The notes beneath the pieces are model-generated. The model saw only the letters and a list, made by a program, of their open reading frames with translations, ran no database searches and was not told the DNA's origin. The position numbers and the translations under genes were made by a program. From Phycisphaerales bacterium UBA966 (GTDB taxonomy: Bacteria > Planctomycetota > Phycisphaerae > Phycisphaerales > SM1A02): 6,392 bases of DNA. Location of the stretch: assembly GCA_002292895.1 (NCBI GenBank), contig DBCE01000148.1:1-6392 (forward strand). Direction: 5' to 3'. Below are positions 1 to 5,735 of the stretch, piece after piece. Each line of letters opens with the position of its first letter. Positions within the stretch are counted from its first letter, which is position 1.

Positions 1-252
1 GTTGACTTCTGGGCCGAGTGGTGTGGCCCGTGCCGCATGCTTGCCCCAACCATCGACCTAGTGGCCACTGAAGTAAAGGGCAAAGCCAAGGTTGGAAAGT
101 TGGACATTGACAGTGCCCAAGAGTTGGCGGTGAGCCTTGGAATTCAATCGATCCCCACGGTGATCCTGTTTAAGAACGGCCAGCCTGCAGGCAAGTGGGT
201 CGGCATTCGTCCCAAGGGCGACTACGTGAACGCGATCACTGCAGCGCAGTAA
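1..252 (+). CDS. trx: thioredoxin (3' part, N-terminus cut by the window edge)
   Basis: This is a cytoplasmic thiol-disulfide oxidoreductase that reduces protein disulfides using electrons from thioredoxin reductase. The frame is open from base 1, and 83 residues plus a TAA stop are present. The fragment begins VDFWAEWCGPCRMLAP, with the redox WCGPC pair at fragment residues C8 and C11. The conserved cis-proline is in SIPTV (P52), followed by the usual LFKNGQ strand and turn and a KGDYVNAI terminal helix. About 20-25 N-terminal residues (first strand and helix) should lie outside the window, since the family is about 105-110 residues long. The upstream context is not visible, so the operon cannot be judged. 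A hairpin at 302-338 lies 49 bp downstream and may end the transcript. The family assignment is essentially certain. The exact paralogue (TrxA or another) cannot be told from this fragment. Confidence 0.96.
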   Translation, partial: VDFWAEWCGPCRMLAPTIDLVATEVKGKAKVGKLDIDSAQELAVSLGIQSIPTVILFKNGQPAGKWVGIRPKGDYVNAITAAQ

Positions 253-301
253 GTGCCCGCGAATCGCGCACGGCACGCTGTCTGTCCATGTGTTATTGAT
301 C

Positions 302-338
302 CAAGCGCCGCGCGCGTGTTTCACGCCTGCGGCGCTTG
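302..338 (+). terminator. long GC-rich hairpin after trx, possible terminator without U-tract
   Basis: A 10-bp perfect outer stem (302-311 with 329-338) is followed by a 2x2 mismatch (312-313 against 327-328), an inner 5-bp stem (314-318 with 322-326) and a TTT loop at 319-321. It lies between the thioredoxin stop and the tRNA, so a role in ending the trx transcript is reasonable. No run of T follows on either strand, so it is not a classical intrinsic terminator. It could instead be an RNA-stabilising 3' hairpin or an operator, because its right arm overlaps the proposed -35 of the tRNA promoter. The structure is seen directly; its role is inferred. Confidence 0.4.
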
Positions 339-363
339 TGCGTCACGAACGCGCGGGTATGAT
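336..363 (+). promoter_or_regulatory. candidate sigma-70-type promoter for tRNA-Ala
   Basis: The -10 candidate TATGAT (358-363) matches 5 of 6 consensus bases. A weak -35 candidate TTGTGC (336-341, 3 of 6) sits 16 bp upstream. Transcription would start near 370, giving a leader of about 35 nt before the mature tRNA at 405, which RNase P would remove. The -35 overlaps the right arm of the 302-338 hairpin. Confidence 0.45.
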
Positions 364-404
364 CCTCCGTTCACTTCGGCGCGCCAACTGGTGTGCCAAA
401 CGCT

Positions 405-477
405 GGGCCTGTAGCTCAATTGGAAGAGCGCTTCCATGGCATGGAAGAGGTCGTCGGTTCGAGCCCGATCAGGTCCA
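405..477 (+). tRNA. tRNA-Ala with anticodon GGC
   Basis: A full cloverleaf can be drawn. The acceptor stem is 405-411 with 470-476, the D arm is GCTC/GAGC (414-417 and 426-429), and the anticodon stem is CTTCC/GGAAG (431-435 and 443-447). The 7-nt anticodon loop 436-442 has GGC at 438-440. The variable loop is AGGTC, and the T arm is 453-457 with 465-469 around TTCGAGC. The acceptor contains the G3:U70 wobble pair, the universal identity element for alanyl-tRNA synthetase, and the discriminator base is A477. It therefore reads GCC and GCU alanine codons. The 3' CCA is not encoded (CTC follows the discriminator), so it must be added by a nucleotidyltransferase. The gene is a single-tRNA unit with its own promoter candidate and a strong terminator. 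Confidence 0.97.
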
Positions 478-486
478 CTCGCAGCG

Positions 487-524
487 CAAGAGGCCAGCAA
501 TCACTGCTGGCCTCTTGTCGTTTT
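487..524 (+). terminator. strong intrinsic terminator of the tRNA-Ala unit
   Basis: A perfect 13-bp inverted repeat (487-499 with 505-517) encloses the 5-nt loop ATCAC and is followed by TCGTTTT (518-524). This is the clearest Rho-independent terminator in the window and begins 9 nt after the tRNA. Confidence 0.88.
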
Positions 525-583
525 GGGTGGGATTGAGTCAGTATCGGGCACGCGGGCAGCCGTCGAGCCGGTGGATACCGCGC

Positions 584-589
584 TAGGCT
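584..589 (+). promoter_or_regulatory. candidate -10 box (TAnnnT) for a leaderless STAS transcript
   Basis: TAGGCT lies exactly 6 nt before the GTG start at 596, in a region with no Shine-Dalgarno sequence. A -10 this close places +1 at or next to the start codon. No convincing -35 is present. The call rests mainly on the same spacing recurring before the aldehyde dehydrogenase and kinase starts. Confidence 0.25.
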
Positions 590-595
590 CTCGGT

Positions 596-943
596 GTGCC
601 GACCACCATTACCGTCATCGAATCCGCGGATACGTTCACGCACGTGCAGATCATCGGGCCGCTCGACATGGCGGGCGTGGGCTCCATTGATCTCAAACTC
701 ACCGCTGCGACCGCCACGCGCCGCAAGCACACCATCCTTGACCTCACCGAGGTTCCATTTATGGCGTCCTTGGGCATGGGACTCCTGGTGCAGATCGCTC
801 GGGCACTGAACGCGCGCGAGCAACGCCTGATTCTGCTGACGCCCAGCGACACCGTGGCGATCGCCATCCGGACTTCGCGCCTGGATACCGTGATGCCGAT
901 TGCCGACAGCCTTGAGGCTGCGCACGGTTTGCTGAAGGCGTAA
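596..943 (+). CDS. STAS-domain protein, anti-sigma-factor-antagonist type
   Basis: This is a 115-residue single STAS domain resembling SpoIIAA/RsbV. Such proteins bind a kinase/anti-sigma partner and are switched by Ser/Thr phosphorylation. The core strand and loop read ILDLTEVPFMASLGMGLL (residues 47-64). Ser58 aligns with the phosphorylated serine of the DSSG loop in SpoIIAA, but the preceding Asp is Ala57 and the next residue is Leu59. The start is fixed: TAG at 584-586 is in frame just upstream, and GTG 596 is the only start codon before the domain. No Shine-Dalgarno is visible. The gene stands alone, with the tRNA terminator 71 bp upstream and the next gene 95 bp downstream on the same strand. 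No anti-sigma kinase (HATPase) or sigma factor is nearby, so its partner is unknown. Other STAS roles, such as stressosome or PP2C-linked signalling, are possible. Confidence 0.85.
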   Translation: MPTTITVIESADTFTHVQIIGPLDMAGVGSIDLKLTAATATRRKHTILDLTEVPFMASLGMGLLVQIARALNAREQRLILLTPSDTVAIAIRTSRLDTVMPIADSLEAAHGLLKA

Positions 944-1026
944 CACCACGGAGTGCGGTAACTCACATACTGCCACAGCCACCGCGCGCGTGCTGCCCTT
1001 GCCGCGCGGCATGACCTCCCCGGCTT

Positions 1027-1032
1027 TACCAT
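1027..1032 (+). promoter_or_regulatory. candidate -10 box (TAnnnT) for a leaderless aldehyde dehydrogenase transcript
   Basis: TACCAT matches 4 of 6 consensus -10 bases and lies exactly 6 nt before ATG 1039. No Shine-Dalgarno precedes this ATG. The nearest TTG-type -35 candidate (999-1004) is 22 bp away, too far for normal spacing, so the promoter call is tentative. Confidence 0.28.
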
Positions 1033-1038
1033 CTCTCG

Positions 1039-2478
1039 ATGCAGACTTCGTGCTTCATCGACGGAACGTTCGTACCCGCGTGCTCCGAACGCACCTTTGC
1101 GGTCCACAATCCAGCAACGGATGCGGTCATCGCGCACGTTGCCGATGGTGATGCAAGCGATGCGCGCGCCGCTATTGACGCCGCAGCACGCGCGTTTCCT
1201 ACCTGGAAGAATCTGGCAGCCATCGAGCGCGCCAAGCCCCTTCGCCGTTTGGCCGAACTGATGCTGCGCGATGTGGAACGCCTTGCCGATCTGTGCAGCC
1301 AAGAGTGTGGCAAGCCGCTCGCCGAGGCGCGCGTAGAAGTTGCCTACGCCGCTAGCTTTCTTGAGTGGTACGCGGAAGAAGGCAAGCGTGTCTACGGCGA
1401 AACGATTCCAGCCAGTGATCCGGGCAAGCGCTTGTTGGTGCTCCGCCAACCCTCGGGCGTGGCGGCGGCAATCACCCCATGGAACTTTCCGATCGCCATG
1501 GTGACACGAAAGATGGGCCCCGCACTTGCTGCTGGTTGCACCCAAGTGGTCAAGCCCGCAGAGCAAACGCCACTGAGCGCGCTGGCGATTGCAGAACTTT
1601 CCGTTGAAGCTGGATTCCCTGCCGGTGTATTCAACGTCATCACTGGACTTGATGCACCCGCCATCACTGATACATTCTTTGATGGCCTCACCGTTCGCCA
1701 TGTGAGTTTCACTGGAAGCACCGAAGTGGGTCGCATCCTCTTGGCAAAGAGTGCCGCCAATGTGGTGCGCGTTTCCCTTGAACTGGGCGGGCACGCGCCA
1801 TTCATTGTCTTCAACGATGCAGACCTCGATAAGGCCGTTGTTGGCGCCATGGCAAGCAAGTTCCGCAATGCCGGGCAGACCTGCGTATGTGCTAATCGAT
1901 TCCTCGTGCAGCGTGGAGTGCATGATGAATTTGTCAAACGACTGACCGCCGCGGTGGCAGCGCTGAAAGTTGGCGACGGTCGTGCGCCAGGCACACAAGT
2001 TGGCCCGCTGGTCGACGACGCTGGTGTTCGTAAGGCCGAAGCACATGTAGCCGATGCGCTTGCGCACGGTGCACAGGTCACCACTGGTGGCACGCGTGTC
2101 ACCGTGCCTGGCGGCACCGGTCGATTCATGGCGCCAACCGTTCTTTCCGGTGTGACCCCTGCCATGTTGTGCTTCCGCGAGGAGACCTTTGGTCCCATTG
2201 CACCAGTCTGCGCATTCGATACCGAGTCCGATGCATTGGCGATCGCCAATGGCACTCCGTACGGACTCGCGGCCTACCTCTTTACCGCCGACGGCGCGCG
2301 CATCATGCGCATGGCGGAAGCGCTGCAGTACGGCATCGTTGGGGTCAATGACGCGCTACCAGCCACTGCGCAGGCTCCGTTTGGCGGAGTAAAGCACAGC
2401 GGCCTTGGCCGCGAAGGCGGACACCACGGAATCGAGGAGTACCTCGACCTCAAGTACGTGAGTTGGCGAATCAGCTGA
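1039..2478 (+). CDS. gabD: GabD-type aldehyde dehydrogenase, probably NAD-dependent succinate-semialdehyde dehydrogenase
   Basis: This 479-residue cytoplasmic enzyme should oxidise succinate semialdehyde to succinate, as in the GABA shunt or other routes into the TCA cycle. It is full length for the family (E. coli GabD is about 482 residues). Visible motifs are ITPWNFP with Asn149, VVKPAEQTP with cofactor Lys172, SFTGSTEVG (NAD fold), LELGG with general base Glu248, and SKFRNAGQTCVCANR with catalytic Cys282. Cys284 lies two residues on and matches the redox-switch pair known in succinate-semialdehyde dehydrogenases. Arg157 (in VTRKMGP) and Arg276 match arginines linked to substrate carboxylate binding. 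Glu175 stands where E. coli GabD has Ser, which favours NAD over NADP. The loop NDALPATAQAPFGG near residue 442 differs from the ISNEVAPFGG loop of E. coli GabD, so substrate specificity is less certain. The start matches the family N-terminus (CFIDGTFVPA) and has no Shine-Dalgarno. It converges on mscL with a 5-bp gap. Confidence 0.92.
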   Translation: MQTSCFIDGTFVPACSERTFAVHNPATDAVIAHVADGDASDARAAIDAAARAFPTWKNLAAIERAKPLRRLAELMLRDVERLADLCSQECGKPLAEARVEVAYAASFLEWYAEEGKRVYGETIPASDPGKRLLVLRQPSGVAAAITPWNFPIAMVTRKMGPALAAGCTQVVKPAEQTPLSALAIAELSVEAGFPAGVFNVITGLDAPAITDTFFDGLTVRHVSFTGSTEVGRILLAKSAANVVRVSLELGGHAPFIVFNDADLDKAVVGAMASKFRNAGQTCVCANRFLVQRGVHDEFVKRLTAAVAALKVGDGRAPGTQVGPLVDDAGVRKAEAHVADALAHGAQVTTGGTRVTVPGGTGRFMAPTVLSGVTPAMLCFREETFGPIAPVCAFDTESDALAIANGTPYGLAAYLFTADGARIMRMAEALQYGIVGVNDALPATAQAPFGGVKHSGLGREGGHHGIEEYLDLKYVSWRIS

Positions 2479-2483
2479 GCAGC

Positions 2484-2918
2484 TCAGGCGCCCGGCTTCT
2501 TGTCTCCGGGCCGAACAGCGCCAGCGACGCGATCAGTGGCTCGATTTGCTAACTCGGAAATCTTGGCAATCTCAGCCATGCTGCGGAGATTGGCAAGCTT
2601 GTTCAAGAACCGAATGGCAACAAAGACGCTGAACGCCACAATGCCAAACTGAACCACCGTATCAATGAACGCGCCGTAGGTGATGGCAACTGCTGCTTGC
2701 GCCGCAACGCCATCCGCCGCCGCCACTGCTGGCTTGATGACCCATTTCAGGTCAGTGAAATTCACGCCGCCGATGGCTAAGCCCAGTGGTGGCATGAAAA
2801 TATCGGTGACGATCGAGTTCACAACCTTGCCGAACGCGGCACCAAGAATCACACCGACCGCCAGATCGAGTGCATTGCCCTTAACCGCGAAATCCGTGAA
2901 TTCTTTGATGAAGCCCAT
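2484..2918 (-). CDS. mscL: large-conductance mechanosensitive channel MscL
   Basis: This is an inner-membrane homopentameric channel that opens under high membrane tension and releases solutes during hypo-osmotic shock. The protein has 144 residues (E. coli 136). It starts MGFIKEFTDFAVKGN, matching the family's N-terminal amphipathic helix. TM1 spans about 16-45 with the pore-gate residues Leu19, Gly22 and Val23 conserved, followed by DIFMPPLGLAIGG. The periplasmic loop is about 50-77 and Ala-rich, and TM2 (about 78-104) contains GAFIDTVVQFGIVAFSVF and ends IRFLNKL. The cytoplasmic tail keeps a predicted helix (about 111-132) but lacks the usual LLxEIRDLL bundle motif. The frame is open for 44 further codons upstream, but family alignment and an AGGA 8 nt before ATG 2918 fix the start. 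It lies 76 bp downstream of the kinase gene on the same strand and may be co-transcribed with it. Confidence 0.97.
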   Translation of the reverse strand: MGFIKEFTDFAVKGNALDLAVGVILGAAFGKVVNSIVTDIFMPPLGLAIGGVNFTDLKWVIKPAVAAADGVAAQAAVAITYGAFIDTVVQFGIVAFSVFVAIRFLNKLANLRSMAEIAKISELANRATDRVAGAVRPGDKKPGA

Positions 2919-2930
2919 AGGTGGAATCCT
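2919..2930 (-). promoter_or_regulatory. mscL: Shine-Dalgarno of mscL
   Basis: AGGA (minus strand, 2930-2927) lies 8 nt before ATG 2918. It is the only clear ribosome-binding site in the window and supports this start over upstream in-frame ATG codons. Confidence 0.5.
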
Positions 2931-2994
2931 GAGTGTTGCGAGATGAACGTGCCGAAGAATAACCTGAAAAATCGCGTTGCGTCGGCTGCGTTGG

Positions 2995-5598
2995 TCAATA
3001 GGAGTTCGCCGGAATTGAACCGGGATGTGCAGCCTCAAATGCACGCACACGCTCCCGGCACAACTCGAGTTTTTCTGCAGGAAGCGCTACTGGGTCAGCA
3101 GCGTTCCATGCTTTATACAGCTGGCACAGTGCCAGTAGACCTGACGAGCGACGCTTGGGATCAATGCCGAGCGGCTCAAGTAATACCCATGCCTCTTGCA
3201 AGGGCTTCTCTGCCTCCGGGTATCGCTTGGAGGCGGTCAATGCCCGCCCAAGTGACATGCGAGCAGCAGCACTGATCCATGGATCTTGGCCCGGAACGCC
3301 ATCCACAATACGAACTGCCTCACGGCCAGCATCAACAGCTTCGGGGAGTTTGTCCTGATCGCGCAAGAGACTGGCAAGATTGAGGTATGCAACTCCAGCG
3401 TCGGGGGAGTTTCCAAGGTCCAACTCCGTCAGAATTTCAATGGCCTCGCGCTGATACGTCTCCCCTTCAGCAAACTCCTTCTTGGAGCGTTTGATGAGCG
3501 CCAGACTGGCAAGAACACTTGCTCGATGCGGATGTTTCATTCCGGCAAACCGTTCCACCAGTACCAGTGCTTCACGGGTGTGTCGCTCCGCATCATCCAA
3601 TCGGCCGGCGCCACGCTCAATCTGCGAGATGTTGTGCAGATCAAACATTGCCTTGTAACTGCCCTCTTGACCAAGCTGACGATTGATGGCGATCGCCTCC
3701 TCGGCAGCTGCGATCCCTGCATCCATGTCGCCCATGATGAAGTGCACGACGCCCAAATTATTCAACGCCGACGCCAATTCTTCGGGCGGCGCGCCTGGAA
3801 CCGATCGAAGGATTTGCACTGATTCCTCACCATTTCGCTTGGCCGCTGCCATGTCTGTGGCCTCTACACGCTGCGCATCGGCGAGCGTTGAAAGCGATCG
3901 ACCCCGCAATACGGCATCATCAGCACGGTCGGCAACCGCGAGCGCCCGCTGAGCCATCACCACAGCCTCGGCACCGCGGTTAGCAATCGCCAGAGCAGCA
4001 GAGCACTGGATAGCAAGCTTGCATTCCAATGCTGGCATATCCGTGTGGCTTGCTTCCAATGCATCCATGCCGGCGCGGTACTGCAGTACGGCGTCATCCG
4101 TTCGACCAATACCCGTGAAGGCACCGCCGATCGCATAGCGAATCTCTGCCGCTTCGCCCGGCGCGTCGCGCAGCGCTCCCTTGTCAAGGTCGGCAACTGC
4201 AAGCGCTAGCTGCTCGCGCACACTGACATCTTCGCGCCCACCTTGCGCTGTTGGATCGGCACCTGCAAGGACCCCGGTCATGTACTCCAAGACACGCGCA
4301 TTCTGATCGGCTCGGCGTTGCGCATCGGCGCGCGAAACTTCCGCGGCATTGGCTTGCCGAACTGAGAATGCCGTAGATCCAAGGAGCGCTACAGTCACCA
4401 GCGCTGCCACCGCCACGCCGCGCCAGTTTCGACGTGCAAATCGCAATGCACGTCCGAATTGCGAAGGGTGCACTGCCAGCGGCGTTTCGCCGTCGCTCCA
4501 GCGCTTGAGATCCGCGCGCAGTTCGCCCACGGACTGGTAGCGCGCGCTGGCATCCGCGGCAATCGCTTGCATGCACACCGCATCAAGATCGCTATCAATG
4601 GAACGTGTCGCTGGTGCAAACGCCGACGGTGCCGCTGGCGTAATGGTGCGAATGGCGGCTGCAAGCCCCGCGCGACCGCCTGAACGCAAAGCCTCTGTAC
4701 TGCGCGGCAATCGATCGGCAAGCAGTTCGTAGAGAATTGTTCCTAATGAGAACACGTCACTGCGCGTGTCCGGCGGAGCTGCGTCCGCTTGCTCGGGGGA
4801 CATGTACTCCGGCGTACCCACCAAGGCGCCTTCCACCGTACTGGTGCCTGCGCCCATGAATGCCGCGTCTTCCAATTTGGCCACACCAAAGTCAATGACC
4901 CGCGGGCGGACCACGCCGGCGTCATCAGCAACAAGCACGTTTGCAGGCTTTAAATCACGGTGAATCACCCCGCGGCGGTGGGCATGCTCAACGGCATCAC
5001 AGGCATCGGTCACCATGCGAACCCGGCTATGCACACCAAGTGAATGCTCGCGCGCAAAGTCAGTAATCGGTAGTCCAGCAACGAACGGCATAGCGAACCA
5101 CGGACGGCCATCAGGTAATTCACCGGTCTCAAGCATTGCGGCAATACCAGGGTGGTCAAGCGCAGCAACCGCCTGTTGTTCCGCACGAAAGCGCGCATGC
5201 GCCACGGGCGAAGAGAGCGCATCTCGCAAGACCTTCACAGCGACGAGGCGCCGGACCGGATGCTCTTGGCGACCAAGGAATACATCTCCGAATCCACCCG
5301 AACCCAATCGGTGCAACAGCACATAGCGACCAGCACTCCCGTCGCCATGGGCCATGGCATCGCTCAATTCGACACGCATCGCGCCCATCGCGGCGTCCAC
5401 TCGGCCTGCACCCGCCTCAAAGGTCGCCACCATCGCCATAGCTGCTGCGCGTTCCGCGGCACTGGCTTCAGGATGCGCAGTCAGCCACGCAGCACGCTCT
5501 GCTGCAGGAAGGTCAAGTGCGGCAAGAAAGAGGTCCTCAACGATGATGGTGCGAGGCGCTGAAATCCCGGTAGTCGAAGAATTATTCTGAAGTTGCAC
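2995..5598 (-). CDS. transmembrane Ser/Thr protein kinase with C-terminal TPR region
   Basis: This is a Hanks-type membrane kinase of about 867 residues, numbered from GTG 5598. A short N-terminal helical region (VEDLFLAALDLP, about 20-80) precedes the kinase domain (about 92-368). That domain has the glycine loop GSGGFGDVFLG (99-109), Lys122 in VAVKVL, alpha-C Glu140, HRDLKPAN (213-220, catalytic Asp215), DFG (Asp236) and TPEYMSPE (262-269). All catalytic residues are present, so it should be active. One membrane segment (about 394-411) follows an Arg-rich stretch, putting the kinase in the cytoplasm and the C-terminus outside it. A juxtamembrane block (MTGVLAGADPTA, about 440-451) typical of this kinase class leads to about six to eight TPR-like repeats (about 486-809, for example LNNLGVVHFIMGDMDAGIAA), probably a protein-binding sensor. 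No PASTA domain is present. The start is uncertain: ATG 5640 and GTG 5619 are in-frame alternatives. GTG 5598 was chosen because TACACT lies 6 nt upstream and the codons before it look non-coding. Confidence 0.93.
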   Translation of the reverse strand: MQLQNNSSTTGISAPRTIIVEDLFLAALDLPAAERAAWLTAHPEASAAERAAAMAMVATFEAGAGRVDAAMGAMRVELSDAMAHGDGSAGRYVLLHRLGSGGFGDVFLGRQEHPVRRLVAVKVLRDALSSPVAHARFRAEQQAVAALDHPGIAAMLETGELPDGRPWFAMPFVAGLPITDFAREHSLGVHSRVRMVTDACDAVEHAHRRGVIHRDLKPANVLVADDAGVVRPRVIDFGVAKLEDAAFMGAGTSTVEGALVGTPEYMSPEQADAAPPDTRSDVFSLGTILYELLADRLPRSTEALRSGGRAGLAAAIRTITPAAPSAFAPATRSIDSDLDAVCMQAIAADASARYQSVGELRADLKRWSDGETPLAVHPSQFGRALRFARRNWRGVAVAALVTVALLGSTAFSVRQANAAEVSRADAQRRADQNARVLEYMTGVLAGADPTAQGGREDVSVREQLALAVADLDKGALRDAPGEAAEIRYAIGGAFTGIGRTDDAVLQYRAGMDALEASHTDMPALECKLAIQCSAALAIANRGAEAVVMAQRALAVADRADDAVLRGRSLSTLADAQRVEATDMAAAKRNGEESVQILRSVPGAPPEELASALNNLGVVHFIMGDMDAGIAAAEEAIAINRQLGQEGSYKAMFDLHNISQIERGAGRLDDAERHTREALVLVERFAGMKHPHRASVLASLALIKRSKKEFAEGETYQREAIEILTELDLGNSPDAGVAYLNLASLLRDQDKLPEAVDAGREAVRIVDGVPGQDPWISAAARMSLGRALTASKRYPEAEKPLQEAWVLLEPLGIDPKRRSSGLLALCQLYKAWNAADPVALPAEKLELCRERVRAFEAAHPGSIPANSY

Positions 5599-5604
5599 GG
5601 CGAA

Positions 5605-5610
5605 AGTGTA
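5605..5610 (-). promoter_or_regulatory. candidate -10 box (TAnnnT) for the kinase gene
   Basis: TACACT on the minus strand (4 of 6 consensus bases) lies exactly 6 nt before GTG 5598. This is the same arrangement as before the STAS and aldehyde dehydrogenase genes. No good -35 is visible. If the true kinase start is ATG 5640, this site falls inside the gene and the call is wrong. Confidence 0.25.
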
Positions 5611-5693
5611 AGCCGCCACATGCACCCCCTGCACACACATGTCATCGCTACGATGATTGCCCATACCGATCCCGCGAAGCGCCAACGGCTACG

Positions 5694-5735
5694 CCCAAGA
5701 ACAAGCCCCAGAACATGCCCAAGACCATGCCCCAG
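5694..5735 (+). repeat. imperfect direct repeat at the 5' end of fumC
   Basis: Two 18-nt units, 5694-5711 and 5718-5735, match at 16 of 18 positions with a 24-nt period. In the fumC frame they read PKNKPQNM and PKTMPQPK. The first copy lies upstream of ATG 5715, the earliest possible start, although the frame stays open back to the TAG at 5571-5573. Confidence 0.6.

Noticed and set aside
290..586. Plus-strand open frame across the tRNA and terminator
   Set aside because: It spans a clear tRNA-Ala and intrinsic terminator, and the translation has no domain.
982..1009. GC-rich stem CCGCGC/GCGCGG between STAS and the aldehyde dehydrogenase
   Set aside because: Only 6 bp with a 16-nt loop and no T-run; expected by chance in GC-rich spacer.
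583..2067. 494-codon open frame on the minus strand opposite STAS and the aldehyde dehydrogenase
   Set aside because: Its translation is Cys/Arg/His-rich with no recognisable domain. It crosses two well-supported genes and is a shadow of their codon bias.
1392..2255. 287-codon minus-strand open frame inside the aldehyde dehydrogenase
   Set aside because: Low-complexity Ser/Ala/Thr/Pro translation typical of an antisense shadow of a GC-rich gene.
2490..2511. 6-bp stem GCCCGG/CCGGGC inside the mscL 3' end
   Set aside because: Ten-nt loop, no U-tract in either direction and within coding sequence; not a convincing terminator.
3286..3822. 178-codon plus-strand open frame inside the kinase TPR region
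   Set aside because: It is antisense to a long, well-supported coding region and shows no family resemblance.
5578..5588. AT-rich inverted repeat AGAAT-T-ATTCT
   Set aside because: It lies within the kinase N-terminal codons (Asn-Asn-Ser) and is too short to call an operator.
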